Positions 14,148 through 24,590 of a stretch of DNA of 64,000 bases are shown piece by piece. Each line of letters begins with the position of its first letter. The stretch's first letter is position 1. Below the pieces are notes generated by a model. That model had not been told where the DNA came from, did no database searches, and was given only the letters and a program-made list of their open reading frames with translations. This stretch comes from Thinopyrum elongatum (taxonomy: Eukaryota > Streptophyta > Magnoliopsida > Poales > Poaceae), in assembly GCA_011799875.1 (NCBI GenBank), contig CM022302.1, forward strand, positions 54,943,677 through 55,007,676, given 5' to 3'. The position numbers were made by a program, and so were the translations under genes.

Positions 14148-17100
14148 CTAACATCTGATGGCAAGTTTCACATGGTATTCTCCGTCTTTATTGATGACGT
14201 GGTCAAGAAAGAATCCCGCCAATTCCTCTTGAATTGCTTTTATGCGATCTTGTGGTAGGAGTTCATCCGTAGCTGCCACAATCTAATTTGTAGAGGGGGT
14301 CAATACATATATATATATGAATGAAAACTCAACACAAATGATGGTAATAAAATAAAATTGTGAATATTATTGCTTAGCATTCATATTATTTTAGAGTAGC
14401 CCCGCTTAGAGGTCTTCGCGTTGTAGATGTACTCGCAAACGTAGTATCCACAAAAATTATTCGCCTTCCTGCTACAAACACTTTACGAGAAATAGAGGTC
14501 AATCAACTGATAATCAAGCATTAAATGGGTATTGTGAAACTAGCTAGAATCAATGGGAGATGCGTGGAAGTAGCTAGAGTACGTACTTTTCGGGTGGTAA
14601 ATCGCAGCTCCCCCGGCAGTCCCGGAGCTTCTGCGGTGAACATTTTCCAAACCCTGCGAGACAAAAAAAATAATTACTTGATATCAGGAAATTAACAAAG
14701 TTGTCGATATGGTGCGGATATGATGATGATTGAACTACTTCTGGAGCATTCAGTCATGGCCGCATACTCCCTGGGATCTTTCGCTCTGAGTCTAAGACGG
14801 TACTAGTCCCTGCTCAAGCATAATTTCTAGGAGAATAAAGTGGAAGCTGCGCACGCATGCATAAACCATCAATTACATTACTATAACCTCGAGTATAATA
14901 AGGGAACACGAATATGCACAGACAGTAACACTCACTTGAAGTGTAAGGAAGATTATTTTCTCTTTGTTTTGATTTTTAAGCAACAATTTAAGCAAGTTGG
15001 CCTCGGTTTTTGGCATTAAATTTAGCCGTCCATTCATCTATGAGATTTGTTAATGAACCCATATCATGATTTGTGCGTTTCTTCATTCGACAATCTTCAA
15101 TCTTCATAATATAGTGAGAAATTATATATACATGCAATGAAGAGCTGAGCTATATATAGAGACTTATTACAGAAGTAGTACTACAGACAATAGCAGTGAT
15201 GATTTTTATCGAGGGCCTTTTGATTGAAAAACGGGAGAAAATCCTCAAATGGAATAGACACAGATCAATTCCAACGAGGGTCGTGCTCCTCTTTAACTCT
15301 CAGGGTCAAAATATCCTCCCAGATTGCAGGTGTCCATGTACCACTTATAGAATCTTCGCATCATCGTTGTTAGAGGAGGATCACCAGGTGTGACGAGAGG
15401 TTCCGTACCGGTAGTTGTGTTCGTCCACCTCCATTGTAATCAAAATGTGCATCGTCGGGCAGGTAATCACCAGGATTGTACCGGGCAGCATCCCCGGCAG
15501 ATTTGCGACGATATCGCTAGACACCTTGAGCGGGGGCACGATTGGTTGTGTTCGCCGAGCTGGGGAATTTTTTCCCACTTCTTCGTTCTTGTAACATTTT
15601 GTCGCTTGAAGTAGTTCCCGACCGGCGCGCTCCTTGCACTACCTTTTTAAGAGCGCGGAGATAGTTGTCATCCGGCGGAGGCGGTGGTGGTCGCTTCAGG
15701 GGATCCAAAGTGCGCTTCAATTTCACCGGACTATCTTCTCCTCCGGAGGAGTGGATTTTTCTTTGCAAAAAAGTCCTTCACTTGGGCTTGACAGATGTGC
15801 GTTTTCCTCCTCGGTCAAATCGTAGTAACTTCTTAGAGGCTGAGAGATGACCGAATCGTATTGCTCCGTCTCTGGCGTACTGCTAGATGTCGGAGCAGCC
15901 TTAGCGGCTGCGGTTGTCTTCCTTCGTTGCTTACAGCGGCAAGAAGGAGGCGGAGTGCTACGACGCGCGGAGCAGCCGGAGCGGCGACGGCTGTCTTCCG
16001 CTGTTGCTGATGAGGCAGAGGAGGAGGCGGGTGCTCGACGCGCCGGCGCAGGCGGAGATGGAGGCGGAGTGCCGCCCCGCGCGGAGCTGCCGGAGATAGA
16101 GGCGGATGAGGCGAGCAGCCAGAGAAGGAGGAGGCAGTGCCTGAGCACCGCAAAACGAGGAGGAGGCGGAGGAGGAGGCGGAGTGCCTTGACTCGCCGGA
16201 GGCGGAGGGTCCAGTTCGGAAGGTTGATGAGACTCCTTCCGCCATAGACATGGAGTCTTCCGAGCAAGACCAGCTGAGTCTCCCCTTCACCGGTAGGGTG
16301 GTCAAGCTCGAGCTCTCAAATCCCTCTGTTTTTTCATGACCATCACAACAGCATAGCCTTATGGAATCGGAAGCAGTGAAAAGTTACGCGGGTTCAGGAG
16401 GTGCAACAGAGCCGACAGCCGCCTAGACTTTGAGGTGGTGGATTGCGATAAGGTGGCAATCTTGAGTTCTTCGTGATAGCATCCACGGGGTAGCTGGGAG
16501 CCGTGAGTCAGGCTGCTGAAGGAGCTCGGTGGAAGCCACGTGCTTCTCCGCTGAGATGTGGGGTAGCTTCTGGGGTACTCCGGCAGGTCGTGCCTTGAAC
16601 TAGTAGTGCTTGTTCCTCTAGCGCTGTACCCTTGCATTCAGCTTCTGCAGTTCGGTTGCTCCACTTTCTCCTCCTCTCCGGTTTTGTAACCGCCTGTGCT
16701 GGGAAACACAACTCCACGCAAAGGAGCCTGCCGTGCCTGTGTTCGTCCGGGTGGTAGGATTCCGAGGGACTGTGTGAGTCGTCATTCTCTCTATCGGAAC
16801 GAACGTCCCTTGCTGCACTATGGCAATATACTTCTAAGCTTTTGACGGGTATTCAAGTTGCTCCTCCGTCCAATGGCACTTCCATGTTTCAGGGTCCAAG
16901 GTTCCCCCAACCCGAAGAACCAAGTCCTTGAACGGTCTGGCCAGTTCAATGTCTCTAGTTCGACCCCTATCAAGCGGTCCTTCTCAGCCTTGTCCCACAA
17001 CGGCCGGGCTTTGGTGTAGCACCTGACCCGTGCGATGGTGATGCTCTTCTTTGCAGCATTTTTTGTTGTGTCGCTACATTCTTACTCTTCTCCGATGTCT

Positions 17101-17917
17101 TGTGGGCCGCAAATGCGGGCCAGTGATCTTTATCTTCTCAAATCGGCGGTGAATTCTGGAGTCTTCCCTTTGTCGACAAACGTTGATTTCAATCATTCTT
17201 ACCACCTCCTGAATAGATCTGCCATATTCTAAGAGCATGAGCCTTGGCCAATGGCTCTATAAACTAGCTTATCCGGATCCTCCTCGGCGGTCGGGTGAAA
17301 TTTACCTTCAACGCGGTCCAAAGATCATCTTTCTGTCTATCGTTGACAAAAGACATTTGAGGGTCTTCGCTCGTAGGCTTATTTCCATCTGTGGATGCTT
17401 GATCGGGATCATGTCCCTAACAAGAACCCCGCACTGAGCAGAAAATGCTTCCTTGGTCCGGCTGGTTCATCGGTTGGCCATCGCCCTTGATTGGTCGATC
17501 GGGAACCTTTCATCCTGGCGCAACTTTTCTTCAGTCCTCGTCTCGTTACCGAAGTTGGCTCGATCCGGAGGGCTAGAAAGAAGAAGAAAGAAGAGAGTTA
17601 TATGTGTACATACCAAAACAATTAATGCATCAATTAGCTAGTCAGACAGGCTTAATATATATATATACCTCGCTGACTTTGCAACAGTCCTTCCTCCGTT
17701 CGCTTACCGGAGAGTATCACGGCTCCTTTCTTCAACGGCATTCCGTCACCTGAGCCATCATACATGTCTTCCACCTCCATTGTTCAATCACCGGAGCCTG
17801 CTTCACCCTCTCCTTCCAGACCATCGGTGTCATTGAGATACGACAAGACATCACCTCCGCCGAGGATTATGTCCCCCAACAACTGTTCTGCTTCGATGTC
17901 TCGGTGCTCCATAGTTT
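14148..17917 (-). pseudogene. CACTA TNP1/Ulp1-like gene, inverted noisy copy
   Basis: Start codon complement at 17,910-17,912 and terminal stop complement at 14,148-14,150 mirror 24,596 and 28,470 in the right arm. The TGA in exon 1, the frame break after the Lys-Lys-Met codons, and the TAG and TAA after the HLKV motif are all shared with the right copy. On top of these are many arm-specific one-base indels. It therefore copies an element that was already broken. Confidence 0.8.
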
Positions 17918-17997
17918 CTGCAAATATTACAACATGGCAATTAATATACAAAATGACAGTGATATATTAGTGCAAATGTAGACCTAGCTAGCTCGAC

Positions 17998-18110
17998 GCT
18001 TCTACGGTTTGGGGTGGCCTCGACAATGCTTCTAGGGTTTGGGGTGGCCTAGGCAATGCTTCTAGGGTTGGGGTGGCCTTGACAACGCTTCTAGGGTTTG
18101 GGCGGACCGC
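17998..18110 (-). repeat. 30-bp tandem repeats, inverted copy
   Basis: About four units with core AAACCCTAGAAGC (here complemented) mirror 24,403-24,511. Confidence 0.75.
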
Positions 18111-18159
18111 CTCTCTCATGAATGTCGACGTCCGCGACCGACAAGGGATTTAACAAAAA

Positions 18160-18645
18160 TGACGCCATTCTGAGGTGCAGAAAATGGTCCATATTTTTTC
18201 TGATCTCATCTACCCTTTATAGTCATGTTGTCTAGTGTCAAAGAATTCAGGAAAACCATGACTTCATCATTAGCCGGAAATGACAGGCGCATAATGGTAC
18301 GAAGCTCTTAAAAGTTGTTTTGGAACGGAGTTCCCGATAGAATAATTCGTTTTTTGGTACAAAGTTCAGCAAGAGCCTTCCGAATATCGCTATTGGAAGG
18401 CCTTTGCTGAAATTCGTACAAAAGACGAATTATTCTATCAGGAACTCCGTTCCAAAACAACTTTGAAGAGCTTCGTAGCATCATACACCTGTTACTTCTG
18501 GCAATGATGAAGCATGGATTTCTTCAATACTTTGACAGATAACGTGACTATAGAAGAATATATATATATATATATGAGATCAGAAAAATGATCGAATCAT
18601 TGTGCACATCCATAATGGGGGCATTCTTGACAAATCTGGACCTCG
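18160..18645. repeat. Internal CACTA palindrome, second copy
   Basis: This mirrors the ~480-bp imperfect palindrome at 23,866-24,349. The centre lies near 18,400, with arms containing GAACGGAGTTCC and ACGAATTATTCTATC on both sides. Confidence 0.75.
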
Positions 18646-19070
18646 ACCCCTGGACGACCTCGACCCTCGGCGACCCCGACCCTCTACCCTATTCACGACC
18701 CTCAACTGCTCGGTGATCCACGACCCTTTACCCTAGTTCCCGACCCTTGACCCCTCGGCGTTCCTCGACCCTCTACCCTAGTTCCGACCTTGACCCCTCG
18801 GCGTTCCTCACCCTCGAACCCTTTGGCGTTCCTCGACCCTCTACCCTTGTTCACGAATCTCGACCCCTCGGCGTTTCCGTCGACCCCTCGACCCATCGAC
18901 GACCCTCGACCCTCGAAGCCTTGGCGGACCCTAAAACCTCGTGACCCTCGACACCCCTGGACGAACCCTAGAGACCCCTACGCGATCAACCTCTATGTTC
19001 AGACCTCGACCTAGCGATCCACGCACCTGACCCTAGTTCCCGACCCTCGACCCTCGGCTGTTGACCTGAA
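18640..19070 (-). repeat. Minisatellite, inverted copy with extra sequence
   Basis: CGACCCTCGACCCCTCGGCGTTCC-type units mirror 23,281-23,850. The repeat count differs, and the following ~18,960-19,240 contains non-repetitive sequence not present on the right, either a low-quality read stretch or a true difference. Confidence 0.7.
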
Positions 19071-19249
19071 CTTATCCCCACACGACATTACGCTCTACTA
19101 CCCCACGTCCTCCCACTCTACTCCAATGTTCGTACATCATTGGCACATCTGTGCATAACTCGAGACAGTGGCTACCGCATTTCAGTCATTCCACACCACC
19201 TCTACCTACCACAAGACAGACCGTGACATCGCAGATGATATCGACACTG

Positions 19250-19640
19250 ATAAAAATAGAAGAGAAGAAGAGAAAAAAGAGGAGAATAAGAAAAAAAGGA
19301 GAGAAGAAGAATAGAGGAGAAGAGAAAAAATAGATATTTTGATTTTATTTAATGCTTTTCTCTTTCCTTTTTTTTTTTTCTTTCTTATTTTTTTTCCTTT
19401 TTTTTTTTTGTTTGCTTTTTTTTCTTCTTTGGGGAGTGGCGAGCGGGTTGGGGGGGGGGGGGGGGGTGATGGGGGTGGGTGGGGGGGGTGGCGAGGGGCG
19501 GGGGCGGTAGGAGGGGCTGCGGGGGGGGCGGGCTCGGAGCGGAGCGGGGTCTGGCAGGGGCGGGCCTGACAGGGTCGGTGACGATGGTGAGGTGGAGTAG
19601 CCTATGACGACGATGGGGCAGGGCGGCGACGACGAGGAGA
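19250..19640. repeat. Low-complexity purine, T and G runs
   Basis: GAAGAGAAGAAG runs, long T runs and a G run of about 17 (near 19,450) mirror the 22,830-23,280 region. Apparent ORFs here encode only simple peptides and are not genes. Confidence 0.7.
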
Positions 19641-19689
19641 AGAAGTGATTTTTGGAGAACTGCTAAGTTTTCTTTATACACCGAAACAT

Positions 19690-19925
19690 TGGTCCCGGTT
19701 CGTGGCACAAACCGGGACCAATTTCCCCTTTGGTCCCGGTTCGTTCCACCAACCGGGACCAAAGGTCTCTTTTCAGCAGCCCAAAGGGCGGGAACAGACA
19801 CCTTTGGTCCCGGTTGGTGGCACGAACGCGGACCAAATGGGGGCATTGGTCCCGGTTGGTGGTACCAACCGGGACCATGCAACACTTTTGTCCGGGTTGG
19901 TGTACCAACCGGGACCAACAGCCTT
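19690..19925. repeat. CACTA-type subterminal inverted repeats, second copy
   Basis: Short hairpins of the form GGTCCCGGTT..AACCGGGACC recur every 40-60 bp and mirror 22,515-22,755. Confidence 0.8.
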
Positions 19926-20344
19926 GCGCTGGCCGGTGCGGTAGGATGTTTAGTCCACCTCGCTAGTGAAAGGGCTCGAGAGTGGTTTATAAGCGCTGCT
20001 GTGCCATCCTCTCGAGCTCCTCTCAACTACAGGCTTTCGGGCCTACTCTATAATCCTGCCCGTGGCTGCTATGGGACTGCTGCGGGCCTGAATCCTGGCC
20101 CATGGTTGGGTTTCTAGCGTATTCAGGCGTGGTGGCCCAGTTGGTCGCATTTTTTATTTTTTTTTCAGTTTTTTGTTTTTCTTTTTTGCTTTATTATTTT
20201 ATTTTGTTTCTACTTAAACAAAATACTTACTGTTTTTCATGATTCTTTTTGCTTTTAGGTAATAAAAATTATATAACTTGCTGTTAGTGCCATTAGTTTC
20301 CCTTTGAAATAGTTTAAATTTGATTCTTTAAATGTTATCACTAT

Positions 20345-20560
20345 CAATCACACCCTCCACTCCCCAACCTTTTTTCTTGGTACACCGAAGGTCACTTTAC
20401 TGTCTGTGTATATCACTGGCTAAACGTCCGTTTTTGTTGGTATGATTCGAATCTAATCGTCCGTTGGCAACCCGCTCTGCAGCGCCCCGGACGGCCCCCA
20501 CGGGCGCTCCCCGGCGCGACCCGCCGGTTACTGAATTTTGGGAAAGTCTGTGCCTTTACT
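20345..20560. other. Left-arm-only sequence
   Basis: The arms match on both sides (20,160-20,340 with 22,090-22,270; 20,575-20,640 with 21,960-22,030), but ~200 bp here, including a GC-rich stretch, replaces ~60 bp on the right. It contains no ORF or repeat that I recognise. Either it is a low-quality stretch of a raw read or a genuine difference between arms. Confidence 0.6.
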
Positions 20561-21070
20561 TATTTAAGTATTTTTCCTGCTATTCATATTACGGTGGTTT
20601 TAACATTATACCAAAACAATTTTTGTTATTTTAGTTCTAACAAAAACTCTTTATGAAATTCTTTCTGCTATTAAAGGTTCTAACAAAAAGTTCTTTGATG
20701 AAATTCTTTGTGCTTTTAATGTTTTGACAGCAGAAAATACTTTGATAATTTTAGGTTGCAGTAAATATTTATATAATTTTAGTGGTTCATAATACTAGAT
20801 ATTTAATAAGCTGTTTAGTTGATTTCTTTGCATATAGAGTTCATTAAAGTTTTCTAGTTACATTCTTCTTTTCTTCTAGTAGTTTCATTAAAGGTTTCGT
20901 TCATTCTTTAGTTTATTATTTTTGCTATTAAGTTTATAAAAGTGTTCCAGCTTCTTCTTTTTTATCATTAGTTCATTCTTGAGCTAAATGCCCTGGAATT
21001 GAAAGCACTTCATATACCTCTGAAGAGGTTAAAATTGGCTGGTATCATCATTTCACCCACATACATGTGT

Positions 21071-21514
21071 AAATGTAACAGATTAGTTTTCGTCCGAAAC
21101 CCTGATACTTCGAAAGAGATTGTCCATTTTGTACACGAAGTGCATCCAGTTTTTGCCATAACCCTTTCAACTTTTTAGCACATGCTATGTGGGTGAAATG
21201 ATGATATCATGCCAATTTTCAACCTCTTCAGAGTTCATTTGAAGTGCTTTTCAATTTCAGGGTCATTTAGCTCAAAAGAATCAGTAAATGCATGAAAAAT
21301 AACAGATGATGTCAGAAAGGGTTGAAAATTGATGATGTGGCTTTGAATGGTTCATTTTGAACACACAAAAAGTCTGGAGTTCAAATAATTTCAAAAAAAT
21401 GAAATCCCTTTGTAACAGATGAGTTTTCGTCCGAAACCCTGATACTTCGAAAGAGATTGTCCATTTTGTACACGAAGTGCTTCCAGTTTTTGCCGTAACC
21501 CTCTCAACTTTTTA
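21071..21514. other. Central spacer of the inverted repeat
   Basis: This is the ~440 bp between the arms. It holds the first copy of a direct repeat (21,074-21,281) and the start of the second (21,411-21,618). The end of the left arm can pair with either repeat copy (21,178 onward or 21,515 onward), so the exact turn is ambiguous by ~340 bp. No adapter-like sequence is visible. Confidence 0.75.
21074..21281 (+). repeat. CACTA-internal direct repeat, unit 1
   Basis: This is ~208 bp starting TGTAACAGATTAGTTTTCG and ending near CATTTAGCTCAAAAG. It is repeated at 21,411-21,618 with a few substitutions, at 337-bp spacing. Motif style (CACATGCTATGTGGGTG, CCTCTTCAGAGTTCAT) is common in grass CACTA-type elements, by recollection of the families. 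Confidence 0.85.
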
Positions 21515-21618
21515 GCACATGCTATGTGGGTGAAATGATGATACCATGCCAATTTTCAACCTCTTCAGAGTTCATCTGAAGTGCTTTTCAATTTCAGGGC
21601 CATTTAGCTCAAAGAATG
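21411..21618 (+). repeat. CACTA-internal direct repeat, unit 2
   Basis: Second copy of the 21,074-21,281 unit. Its 3' half is also the innermost part of the right arm. Confidence 0.85.
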
Positions 21619-22514
21619 AACTAATATAAAAAAGAATGAACTGGAAAACTTTTATGAAACTCTAATAGCAAAAATAATAAACTTAAAGAATGAACTAGAA
21701 ACCTTTAATGAAACTCTAATAGAAAAAAGAATGAACTAGAAAACTTTAATGAAACTCTAATAGCAAAAGGAATCAACTAAAAAGCTTTTATAAATATCTA
21801 GTATTATTGAAACTAAAATTATATAAAATTTATGCAACTAAAATTATCAAAGTATTTTCTGTTCAAAACATTAAAGCAAAATATAATATTTCATAAAAGA
21901 CTTTTTTGTTAGAAACTTTAATAGCAAAAAGAATTATCATAAAGATTTTTTTTGTTAGAAACTAAAATAACAAAAATTGTTTTTGTATATAATGATAAAA
22001 CACCGTAATATGAAATAGCAGGAAAAAGAATCACTTCAAAATCTATTTTTATAGTAAAGTTAATCACAAACTAGTGATTCACACAAATTTCAAAGAATTC
22101 AAATTTAAACTATTCAAATGGGAAAACTAATGGCACTAACAGCAAGTTTATAATTTTTATTACCTAAAAGCAAAAAGAATCACTGAAAAACAGTAAGTAT
22201 TTTGTTGTAAGTAGAAACAAAATAAAATAAATAAAGCAAAAAAGAAAACAAAAAAACTGGAAAAAAAAAATAAAAAATGCGACCAACTGGGCCACCACGG
22301 CCTGAATACGGCTAGAAACCCAACCATGGGCCAGGATTCAGGCCCGCAGCAGTCCCAGTAGGCCCACGGGCAAGGATTAATAGAGTAGGCCCGAAAGCCT
22401 GTAGTTGAGAGGAGCTCGAGAGGATGGGCACAGCAGCGCTTATAAACCACTCTCGAGCCCTTTCAACTAGCGAGGTGGGACTAAACATCCTACCGCACCG
22501 CGCCAGCGCAAGGC

Positions 22515-22755
22515 TGTTGGTCCCGGTTGGTAGCACCAACCCGGACAAAAGGTGTGCATTGGTCCCGGTTGGTGACCACCAACCGGGACCAATGCCCCCA
22601 TTTGGTCCCGGTTCGTGCCACCAACCGGGACCAAAGGTGTCTGTTTCCCGCCCTTTGGGCTGCTGAAAAGAGACCTTTGGTCCCGGTTGGTGGAACGAAC
22701 CGGGACCAAAGGGGGAAATTGGTCCCGGTTTGTGCCACGAACCGGGACCAATGTT
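22515..22755. repeat. CACTA subterminal hairpin repeats (distal cluster)
   Basis: At least five short inverted repeats built on GGTCCCGGTT and AACCGGGACC, spaced 40-60 bp. In CACTA elements such repeats are binding sites for the TNP1-type protein. Confidence 0.85.
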
Positions 22756-22829
22756 TCGTGTATAAAAGAAAAACTTAGCAGTTTCTCCAAAAATCACTTC
22801 TTCTCCTCGTCGTCGCCGGCCCTGCCCCA

Positions 22830-23280
22830 ATCGTCGTCAGGCTACTCCACCTCACCATCGTCACCGACGCCGTCAGGCCCGCCCCTGCCCGACCCGCCGC
22901 CGACGCCGCCCGGCCCGCCCCTGCATGCCCCGCCGCCCGCCCCGACGCCGCCCGACCCGACGCCGACGCCGCCGCGACGCCGCCCCGCCCGCCCTGCCCG
23001 CCTCGACGCCGACACGCCGCCCCGGCCCGACGCCGACGACGCCCGGAGAGGAAAAAGGAAGAAGGAAGAGGAAGAAGGAAGAAAAAGAAGGAGAGGAAAA
23101 AGGGGAGAAAAAAAATAAGAAGAGGAAGAAGAAGAAAAAAAAAAGAGGAGAAGAAGAAGGAATAGAGGAGAAGAAGAAAAAATAGATCTATTTTTTCTTC
23201 TTCTCCTCTATTCCTTCTTCTTCTCCTTTTTTTTCTTATTCTCCTCTTTTGTTTTCTCTTCTTCTTCCTCTTCTTAATTT
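22830..23280. repeat. CCG-rich then purine-rich low-complexity segment with perfect palindrome
   Basis: 22,860-23,040 is C-rich with CCGACGCCG-type triplets. 23,040-23,280 is GGAAGAAG-type purine sequence that flips strand at a near-perfect palindrome centred near 23,187 (AAAAAATAGATCTATTTTTT). Open frames through it encode Pro/Arg- or Lys/Glu-only peptides and are not called. Confidence 0.75.
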
Positions 23281-23850
23281 TTATCGGGAACGAGGTGTCG
23301 AGGATCGCCGAGCGGTCGAGGGTCGGGAACTAGGGTAGAGGGTCGAGGAACGCCGAGGGGTCGAGGGTCGGGAACTAGGGTAGAGGGTCGACGAATGACG
23401 AGGGGTCGAGGGTCGAGGAAAGCCGAGGGGTCGAGGGTCGGGAACTAGGGTAGAGGGTCGTGGATCGCTGAGTGGTCGAGGGTCGTGAACTAGTGTAGAG
23501 GGTTGAGGGTCGCCGAGGGGTCGAGGGTCGTCCAGGGGTCGAGGGGTCACCGAGGGGTCGAGGGTCGCCAAAGTTCGAGGTCAGGGTCGTCGAGGGGTCG
23601 AGGGTCGAGGAACGCCGAGGTCGAGAGTCCTTGAACAAGGGTAGAGGGTTCGCGGAACGCCAAGGGGTCGAGGGTCGAGGAACGCCGAGGGGTCAAGGGT
23701 CGGGAACTAGGGTAGAGGGTCGAGGAACGCCGAGGGGTCAAGGGTCGGGAACTAGGGTAAAGGGTCGTGGATCACCGAGCAGTTGAGGGTCGTGAACTAG
23801 GGTAGAGGGTCGAGGGTCGCCGAGGGGTCGAGGGTCGTCCAGGGGTCGAG
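23281..23850 (+). repeat. Minisatellite of GAGGGTCG-type units
   Basis: Irregular tandem units of roughly 30-60 bp combine GAGGGTCGAGGAACGCCGAG and GGGAACTAGGGTAGAGGGTC. About a dozen units span ~570 bp inside the CACTA element. Confidence 0.85.
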
Positions 23851-23865
23851 GGTCCAGATTTGTCA

Positions 23866-24349
23866 AGAATGCCCCCATTATGGATGTGCACAAGTTGATC
23901 CAATTTTTTTCTGATCTCATATATATATATATATATATTCTTCTATATGTCACGTTATCTGTCAAAGTATTGAAGAAATCCATGGCTTCATCATTTGCCA
24001 GAAGTAACAGGTGTATGATGCTACGAAGCTCTTCAAAGTTGTTTTGGAACGGAGTTCCTGATAGAATAATTCGTCTTTTGGTACGAATTTCAGCAAAGGC
24101 CTTCCAAATAGCGATATTCGGAAGGCTCTTGCTGAACTTTGTACCAAAAAACGAATTATTCTATCGGGAACTCCGTTCCAAAACAACTTTTAAGAGCTTC
24201 GTACCATTATGCGCCTGTCATTTCCGGCTAATGATGAAGTCATGGTTTTCCTGAATTCTTTGACACTAGACAACATGACATATAAAAGGGTAGATGAGAT
24301 CAGGAAAAATATGGACCATTTTCTGCACATCCAGAATGGCGTCATTTTG
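23866..24349. repeat. Long imperfect palindrome inside the CACTA element
   Basis: Two ~240-bp arms meet near 24,107. Matching pairs include GGATGTGCA at both ends, TTCTGATCTCAT with ATGAGATCAGGAA, and GGAACGGAGTTCC with its complement near the centre. A transcript would fold into a long hairpin. It lies just upstream of the TNP1-like gene. Confidence 0.85.
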
Positions 24350-24402
24350 TTAAATCCCTTGTCGGTCCGGACGTCGGACATTCATGAGAGAGGCGGTCCG
24401 GC

Positions 24403-24511
24403 CCAAACCCTAGAAGCGTTGTCAAGGCCACCCCAAACCCTAGAAGCATTGCCTAGGCCACCCCAAACCCTAGAAGCATTGTCGAGGCCACCCCAAACCG
24501 TAGAAGCGTCG
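24403..24511 (+). repeat. 30-bp tandem repeats
   Basis: Almost four units of CCAAACCCTAGAAGC plus a variable half (GTTGTCAAGGCCACC type). They lie between the palindrome and the first exon. Confidence 0.9.
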
Positions 24512-24590
24512 AGCTAGCTAGGTCTACATTTGCACTAATATATCCATCTGTCATGTTTGTATATTAATTGCCATGTTGTAATATTTGCAG

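Larger units (their letters stand above)
3690..21070 (-). repeat. Left arm of a giant inverted repeat
   Basis: The whole ~17.4 kb is the reverse complement of ~21,515-39,112. Anchor pairs are 6,546/36,195 (LINE tail), 9,980/32,682 (LINE 5' end), 13,571/29,051 (CACTA terminus), 17,912/24,596 (start codon of the CACTA gene) and ~20,980/21,605 (near the centre). Differences are dominated by one-base indels. Two stretches present only here (about 18,960-19,240 and 20,345-20,560) have no counterpart on the right. I infer a raw read copy; a real inverted duplication is the alternative. Confidence 0.92.
13571..21070 (+). mobile_element. CACTA element portion, inverted noisy copy
   Basis: The terminal motif CACTAGGTAGAAAAGG starts at 13,571. 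The mirror terminus at 29,051 reads CACTAGTAGAAAAGG on its own strand. Subterminal tvTCCCGGTTC-type repeats follow. The 3-bp flank is CGG here and CCG after 29,051: reverse complements, not a direct target duplication. So 13,571 and 29,051 are the same element end seen twice in mirror image, not the two ends of one element. Confidence 0.85.

Noticed and set aside
15723..16305. Long Ser/Arg- and Pro-rich frames on both strands of the left arm
   Set aside because: They are shadows of the Pro-rich linker of the CACTA gene in a GC-rich triplet repeat.
19385..22830. Open frames of up to 213 codons with repeated GTNRDQ/PGPKV-like peptides
   Set aside because: They are translations of the CACTA subterminal hairpin repeats in whichever frame is open; not proteins.
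22615..23185. Pro- and Lys/Glu-rich frame of 167 codons
   Set aside because: Simple-sequence translation across subterminal repeats and purine runs.
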